Positions 23,201 through 32,200 of a stretch of DNA of 64,000 nt are shown here, piece after piece (position 1 is the first letter of the stretch; each line of letters begins with the position of its first letter). The translations under genes and the position numbers were made by a program. Location of the stretch: assembly GCA_022606425.2 (NCBI GenBank), contig JAHDVF020000581.1:248001-312000 (forward strand), written 5' to 3'. The DNA comes from Lepidostoma basale (Eukaryota; Arthropoda; Insecta; Trichoptera; Lepidostomatidae). The notes beneath the pieces are model-generated. The model made no database searches. It was not told the origin of the DNA and saw only the letters and a list, made by a program, of their open reading frames with translations.

Positions 23201-26200
23201 TTAGTTAGCTAGTTAGTTATAATTGAAACTCTTGAAGAAATGAAATCTTAACCTCTCCAGTGGTATAACCGTACCGGTACGGTTGCACCTAGAAATAACT
23301 TATTACTCATTTTTTTCCAAATACCAAACGATACAGGCATCTGTGAACCATTTGTCACAAATGTTCCAAGTTTTGAGCAATGTAACTATAATACCGACGG
23401 ATTAAGTCACATTTTGAATATTCCGTGACATCATCACTTTAATTCGTATTGCCAACCTTTTAATGTCAGGATGCGATTTATATGCAATTTAATATAATAA
23501 TAAAAATTAAGTTTAATTATTTTAAGCGAAAAGAAAAAGAAGATTTTGTATGTATAATTTATCATGACATGATCCCGATTATGTTAAATAAATTAATGAT
23601 CTGTTGATGACTGATGGTTGACTATTTAAAAATAATCATTTTTCACACTAAATCGTTTTGTATTGTTTTTTTTTAGTAGATCCTAACTAAAAATGTATTG
23701 TACTTTCATATGATTTGGTATTTAATTATTTTATTTTGTTGTGTTCGAAAAAACTAACTACCTGACAGGTTAAAACATCATCATATATTGCATATATCAG
23801 ATCAGTTTTTACTTACATTCAAGAACAGTTAGATATGCCTTCGCGAATGTTTTTCCGAGACCATTTTCAGCAATGCACACGTACCAGCCTTCATCTTCCA
23901 TTGTTACATTAGTTATTTCCAGTACAGCGGGGTTGTCACTTGTACCACTCGTCTGTGAAAGGCAATTACAGCTATAGTATAAATTGCAATACTTATTTAT
24001 TTAATTCATGCAAGAACCTTATGCATACAATTATAAAATTGAGAAAAAACAAAAAAAAATCTACAATTTCATTTATATACTGTTAGGGCACTTAATTTTT
24101 AATTTAAATAATTTTCTGTTTAAATTATATTTTTGTTTATTATAAAAATACCATCATTTTCAATATTAAAAACAATAATAAGTTATAAATAATGTGGAAT
24201 TACATTTTTACGATTTTTTGTGGATAAAACCTTTTTTCTTTTCTTTTGAGTTTATTTTCTTGACTTATTTCAAATGTATTATACTAATGAATGAGGTATA
24301 AAACCTTAAAAATTTTCGATAAACATATTAATGGATTGTGTTTAGCTAAAAGTTAATAGTTCATTTTGATTTAATTTCATATAGGTAACATGTTTGTCAA
24401 TATGAATAATTACAAATTGTATCGAAACGCTGTTATTTTTATATATTCTTTTAAATTTCAACTAAATTTAAGATTGCTAATCATAAAATATTGTCGAAGA
24501 AACAATATCTAGTTTCATTTTTTGTTTACTTAAGGTAATTCCAAAAGGACGACGTTTGAATGAAATAAAATGTGAATTTTTATTATTATTTGTATTTAAA
24601 ATAAAATTAAACAAGACACTGCACTTTATTTTTCACCACAATGTGGTTATTTTAATTGCCGACTAGTTTCGCTTGTACCCAAACTTCTTCAGGGCCTCGT
24701 AATAAAATGTGTTACGTAAAACTGTTATTACGAATCCCTGAGGAAGTTTGGGTACAAGCGAAACTAGTCGGCAATTAAAATAACTGCATAGTGGTGAAAA
24801 ACAAAGTACAGTGTCTTATTTTAATTTATTTTAAATACAAATAATAATAAAAAATTAAAATATCTAACCACAAAGTGAATGCTTCATACAAAAATTTAAA
24901 TGAAACTAGATTTTTTTCCAATTTTGCATTTTTTTTACATATTTTGAAGGTTTCATACCTTCATCGGAAGAAAAGTGTTATAATTCATTTTTAAAATCGT
25001 AATTGTTAATTTTAAAGTTTTTAGTTACAAGATAGCTACTTATCGTGCATGAAGTTTTTGTTAGTCACTCAAGAACCCATAGCCAAATATATACCTTCAC
25101 CAGATTTAGTTTGGAGTCGAGGGAAGAGTTAAGGACCACAGAGCCCGGAGGAGTCCTCATCCACTGGATGTGGGGATGGAGATCGGAGAGGATCTCACAC
25201 GAGAAGGTGACATTCTCTCCCACGATCTTAGTTTGATTCAAGGGCGCCTGAGTCAGCACCGGTCTATGGTTTAATCTCTCTATAACATGATAAAGTCACA
25301 ATTCAAAAATTTGTCATAATTAATAAATGTGAGCAAAGCGTTATTACATTAATAACATAAACTTTTCATATTGTTTAGATTTAGTTTTATAAATCCCAAC
25401 ACCGTAACTGTTAAATACATTGAAATTCAGGCAGTATACATAATATCTAAGGTCAGTCGTGAAAACGAATGAAAACGTCTGTGTTTTAGTAGTTTTATTT
25501 TATTTTATTGGATTGACATATTTTTCATTGCAAATGACATTTGATAATGCCTTAGCAAGGTGAAATATGCCATTCCCATAAATTATAATATCATTTCTGG
25601 AAAAGAGACATTTGAATTCGTATTAATTATTCGAATTTTACATCATTGTCACCAAGAAACAACAAAAATAAATAAAGTCAGCCATGAAGTTGCTTATACT
25701 TCAAAAATTGAACTAAGCGAGTATAAAAATATTGTTTTTTTTATGCTTACAGCGTACATTTTTTGTGGCGTGATATTTTTTGTATGTCTTCTCCAACATA
25801 ATTTGTATTTGCATATAATAAAAATTCCACATATTAATTGGTGGGAAGGAGCTAAAGTAAGCCTTACTCTCAATTAAAATTATATTAAATGTTTCTAAAA
25901 ATATTGCAAAATATTGTGAAGTTCAATGCTTTTTATTAAGTTTTTAATATAAAAAAAAAAACAAAAAAAAAACAGGAAAGCGAACATTTTTGTAAATATT
26001 GCATATTATAAATACACCTACGCCCTAAATTTCACAATGCTCCTAAAAAAAGTAGCTACACTCTATAAACTTACACATTTTTATTATTCTAATATACTAC
26101 AGTGAAACTACAACAATATTCGTATACAGAGTTACTGTTTTCGGCATATAATAAATAAATAAATATAGGCTGTTCTTTCCTGACATACTTCTCTCGCTTC

Positions 26201-29200
26201 CTCAACATTAATACATCGCGTCATGCATGCATGTCGATTTCTCCGACTCCGTACACGGCCGACATTCAATATTTGATTTATTTGATCGTGTCACGTTTTC
26301 CTCGGTCTGATTTTTCTCTATTTCTAGTTCCGTTTAGAACGTTAACATATACTATTTTTTACCATTCTTTCTCCATTCATTCATTTCCTGTGTCCATATT
26401 AATGATCCTTTCATTATTTTGTTCATAACACCTTAATTCGCATTGCATTAATTTAAGTGGTATGTATATTTTCATTCGATACTCTCTATTATACACAAAA
26501 TTTTCCACACATTCGTCCAAGAAATCTAATTTCTACTGCATTTGTTTGACTTTCATCCTTTTTTGTTAGTTCCGTGCTTCACTTCCATCCATTAGAGTCG
26601 GTACACGAACACCTTTGTAACTAACTAACCAACTAACCATCACGCCGTCTCCCGAAGGGGTACGCAGAAATAATGAACTACCACACTTTTCTTTTCTGAC
26701 ATATTTCTCTCACTTCCTCAACATTCATACATCGTGTCATGCACGCGCGTCGATTTCTCTGGCTCCTTAAATGAACGAAATTCAAAATTTGATTTATTTG
26801 ATCGTGCCACGTTTTCCTCGGTCTTCCTCTATTTCTGGTTCCATTTACATCGTTAACCTATATTTTTTACCATTCTTTCTTCATTCATTCTCTCCATATG
26901 TTCAAACCATCTTAATGATCCTTTTACTATTTTGTTCATAACACCATCATTCGCACCGCATTCACTTCTTATATTTTCATTTGTCACTATCATACACAGA
27001 GTATCCGCACATTCGTCTAAGAGATCTCATTTCTACTGCATTTATTCTACTTTCATCCTTCTTTTGCCAGTTCCTTGCTTCACTTCCATGCATTTGGGTC
27101 GGTACAAGAACACCCTTTGCATATTGCCATAGCTTTTTTGGATAGGATGGAAAATATAGATTAAAGAAACAAGAAGAGAAAAGGGATAGGTCCTTAACCA
27201 ATCATTTTCCAACACCACCAGATGTCTGGTACCTGTAGGACTCTTCCTTTAGGGATATTAGTATCCTCCTCTTGGCTGTTTTCCTCTGTATAGGTTATGT
27301 TATCAACCCTCAGCCATTGGATGTAAGGTCCCAGATCAGAGGTCGGAGGACATTGGAGGATTGCGGTGGAATTTACAACTATTGTTTTGTTTCCAGGATA
27401 TCCTTCCTTGATGTATGGTTTCGAAGGGAATCGTTCTAAATATACGATAAACTTTTTGTAAAAAAAATCATACACACTTCTAATCGTTTAAAAAAGGTGT
27501 TTTTAAATGTAAATTTAAATTAAACTTAATTTTAAATCAAATTTAAAGATTAATGTAAATGAATTTAATACCATTATAACTGTTATTGTAACAGCCGATG
27601 ACGCCAACATCGGTTAGCGAATTAAAAGAAATTGTGAGATAATAACAGTGTTTTATATTTCAACAGAAATAATATTGAAGTATCATAGTGTTTCGGCCAA
27701 AACAATGGACTATTGAATTTAATACCGTTAAATGTATAAAATTCTATAATTTTTTTCTTATTACAAAAATCAATTATATATTTTCATAAGATAAAAAAAT
27801 TGTGTGCAGAGAAATGTATTATATTATAAATTGTAAAGATATAAATAATACTCGTACAATGAAAGTATATTATTAAGATTTTTATGAAAAACGGCAGTGT
27901 ATTTCGAATTTTTAATTTATAAGAGATGAAACTTGAGAGTGGAGAATACAGTTTTTAATTTTAAATAAAATATATTATAGATAAACCACAATCAAATGAT
28001 TTCTTGATGAGTGTTCATAAGTAATAATAAAATAAAACGATGGTTTTAAATAACTGCTAGCCTTTATTTTGACAGCGACCGGTTTCGCCACCTGCCTGGC
28101 ATTGACAGACCGATCGATTGCTAATGGTCCAGTCTGTCAATGCCAGCTAGTCTAGCGAAACCGATCGTTGTTAAAATAAAGTCAAAATTGGAAATAATTA
28201 TTGAAGTACATAGTTTTTTTATAATTATTATATACCACAATACCTATGTACGACCTCTGTGCATGATTACAAATGTTTTATGAAATATTTTGTGAATAAA
28301 TTTATTATTATATTTTAGATTATGTTTATATCTATATCATGATTGTAGAACAAAAAAAAAACAATAAATGGAACTGACCTATGACTTCAAGTTTCGATGT
28401 GAATTCTATGCAACCCATAACATTGCAGACTTTGCAGGTATAGTTGCCGTTATCCTGTGGGATGAGATCTTCCAGATTCAGGGCCCAGCGGGTCACCGTG
28501 ATCCTACCAAGGTATCGCTCAGGAGGAGTCTGCCCATTCTTGTACCATGTAATGTTTGGGAATGGGTTGCCTGCAATATCAATATAAACTATCAAAACTT
28601 GAAAATAATGGATTTGGAAACTTATATACTAAAAGTAGTGGAGAGGGGTTAAATTTTAACTAATTATGATTTTTGAGGGGGGAGGGAAGGATAGCGGGAA
28701 CATTTCGAACATGGGAATTAAAGTTAAATATAAATTTCTTCTATATTCGCCATAATTTGTGTTGTAATTGCTTTATTTCTATTTTTCTTTTTTATGCACA
28801 TTATTTATACAACAATACATAAAAAAAAAATTACATAGACATATTTCGGACAACCAGTCTTTCTTCAGTGATTTATAATATATAAAGATACATAAGAAAT
28901 TTAAAATATTATAAAATTGTTTATATGATCTGACAGATGTTACAAAGATTTCTAACATCTGTCAGATCATGTAAACAATTTTAAATATTTTAAATCTGTA
29001 TAATATGTATCACTGAAGAATGACTGGTTGTCCGAAACATTCTATGCAATTTTAATTTTTTAAATGTAAGTGTTGTGTAAACAAAGTGCATAAAAAAATA
29101 AAAAGAGAAATTAAATATAAGTGGTTGATAATATTTTCGTTTTCTCTAAAGGCTTTTTTTATTTCTTGAAAATAATAAAAAATCAAGTGAAATGGAACTA

Positions 29201-32200
29201 ATACCGTTTTTTTAATAATGTGCTGTTAAAATACACTTTGTATTTTAACAGCACTTTATTTATTTTTTTACAGACATATTTCGCCCAGGACCCACCCTTT
29301 TTCGATGTACAAATTAAAAAAAAAAAACTTCGAGAAAAGTTTGGTCACAACAGAAACGTGTCTGTAAAGTGTAAAAAAGTGTTGTAAAAATACAACGTGT
29401 ACTAATATTAAATTTATTTAAGCACTATTTTTATTGTTTTTATTTTATTTTCATTTTTAAATGGCAAAATATTTAAAGATTTTAACCTTCAGCTGGACAC
29501 TTGAACTTGATAGAACTACCCGCTGGTTTGGCCTCGATTTTGTGCATTTTGTCTGGACTCTTGAATCTCGGAGCTATCATGGAAGCAGTTGTGTCCACAG
29601 CTCCAGCCATTACTTTAGTCCCGTCTTGTTCTGTATCCCTAGAGTCCGTCTTGGGGTCTGCTGTGACCTCGTACTCCACATCTCTCGTCTCGTCAGACTC
29701 CTTGTCGCTGTCGTAGTGAGTCTTGGCGTTGGCATCGAGGGTTTGGTCGTCATTGTCGTAGTTGAAGCCTTCTTCGTCCTGAGAGCCGGTCAGGGCTGCG
29801 GTATCCGGGAGACCTCTCTGCGACAGTATTTCGAGACTCGGTTTTGGGATGTCAGTATCCGCTTGATATCCTAAAAACAGCACACTTAGTTAGAAGACCA
29901 AGTTAAAAGAACTTTATTATTTTTATATTTAAATATCAATGTTGTCTAATGAAACTCCTAAATTAATCAATTTATTAATTAATTTTTAATCATGAAGAAA
30001 AATAATAAGTAACATATATTTTTTATGAATTTTTAATTAAATCACTGTTATAGAATATCACAAATTGATTTTTTTTCTTTTAAAATTATCGCAATAGCTG
30101 TTTCGCTAACCAATGTTAGCATCGCCAGGTGTTACAATCAACATAAGTTGTAATAACACCTGTCGATGCTAACCTTGGTTTAGCGGTTGATTATAATACC
30201 TGATGATGCTAACATCGGTTAGTGAAACAGCTGTCGCGATAATTTTAAAAGAAATAAAATCAATTTGTGATATTCTAAAACAGTGTTGTAATTAAAAAGT
30301 TAATAATGTTAAAATATCAATGTGTTTCCGGTAAAACAATGGATTATTTAATATATTTTAATAATATTATAATAAGTTTTGGACTAGAAATAAGCAACAA
30401 ACTGCAAAACCAGTAGAATCTATCAAAGAAGGTAATTAATTATACTTAATATAATATTTTACATTACAATATATTTTACTGAACATAGAAAACCGACATT
30501 ATGTATTTTTTAATGAAAATGGCGCTTATGATTAACAAATTATCATTTAACTTAATGGAGTTTTTTTACATTCATTGTAGCGCTTACTTGGTCGTGTGAC
30601 ACTAAGTGATAACACTCAAAAATTTTGTTTTTACACTAATTTATTTGTTTCATAATAATGTGGTGTCAACAGAAACTTTTTTACTGTACACAGTTACAGT
30701 TACTGTTTAATTATAATTATACAATTAATCAAAAATAGTATGTAAAAAAGTACGTTTGACAGACTTACATAATATCCTTTTAAATAGCATGACCTGTTAA
30801 ACATTATAATTTAATAAGGATTAATTGTATCTCAATAGATACGAAGACGTAAATTGTTTTCTGGGAACAGAATGTGGTGGCCGAGGCGCTTACAGGACTT
30901 ATGACCTGTCATTGATTAGGTTGAGCGATCGCTTTATGTTTAACAACATTCCCCATTCCGCCTTTCTTATGACCACTACGTCTGACAATTTTTTAGAACT
31001 TGTATATATCGCACCGTGAGTGTAAAACCGAGATAACTGCAAATATAATTTTGGGAGATATGGGAGTTTAAAGACTTTTTATTGCTTGGAATTTTTTTAT
31101 TTTTTTAAATAAACCAATGATTTTCGGTTTATAGGTATATTACTATAAACCGAAAATCATTGGTTTATTTAAAAAAAAACAGTTTTTCCAAGCAATGTGA
31201 AGCCTTTAAACTCCCATATATCCAAAATGTATATTTGCACTTATCTCGGTTGCACTCATGGTGCGATATGCTAGAATCGCATGCTTATCTTTACATTTTT
31301 AAGTTCACTCTACACTAGCGTCATCTATTAGGATTGGGAAGCATTAAGCAGAAAAACTTTATTAATGCACTGTGAAAGTCTCTGCAAATCATACAGTACT
31401 AGATTACGCCTGGAGATGTCTCTCCAATGTTTATGCCTACTTGGACCAGTTATTTTATATAACATTTTGAATGTATACAATTTTTTGTAGACAAATACTG
31501 GATTTTACCCATTGTGGATAAATTCAATTAAATGTATCCGCAATGGGTAAAATCCAGTATTTGTCTACAAGAATTTGTATATATTCAAAATTATAATTTA
31601 AGTCAATTTGTTTGTTTTAACTAAAAAATAATAATGCTTACAGAAAACGGAAGCATTCGTTAATATTATATATCTAGTTTTAAATCATTGTTCAAGAATC
31701 AATAATACCTTCTAAAACATCCTGCAGATTCTCTTGATTAGAGTCAGCAATATTCCTCTTGCCTGGCAGGACCCTGATGGTAATGTTATAACTATCCGAC
31801 GTAGCCATTGTCTTCCCATCGCGTACCATGCAGGAGTATGCACCAGCATCAGCTGGCCTAACCGATTTGATTTTCAACCTGGAATTAATAAATAAACATT
31901 CTTTTTATAAACAAAATTCCTCTAGCGACATCGCCCAAAAGGTGGTTTGCTTTAATCAAAACAAACTTCATACGTACATGTATATCATAAAACAACTTAT
32001 ATGGAACAAACACAAACTGCAAATGCAAGCTTGCCAAAGATTAAACTTCAAAGTAATATGATGTTTTCTGTAACTTATTTGTCACGATAAGAGAGTAACA
32101 TCCTTGTCTTGGAATTATTATTTGATATTGCTCTAGCAAGGATGTATATTTAATATTTTATACTATATATAAGTAACAAAGTGAATGGTGGATTTAAAGT

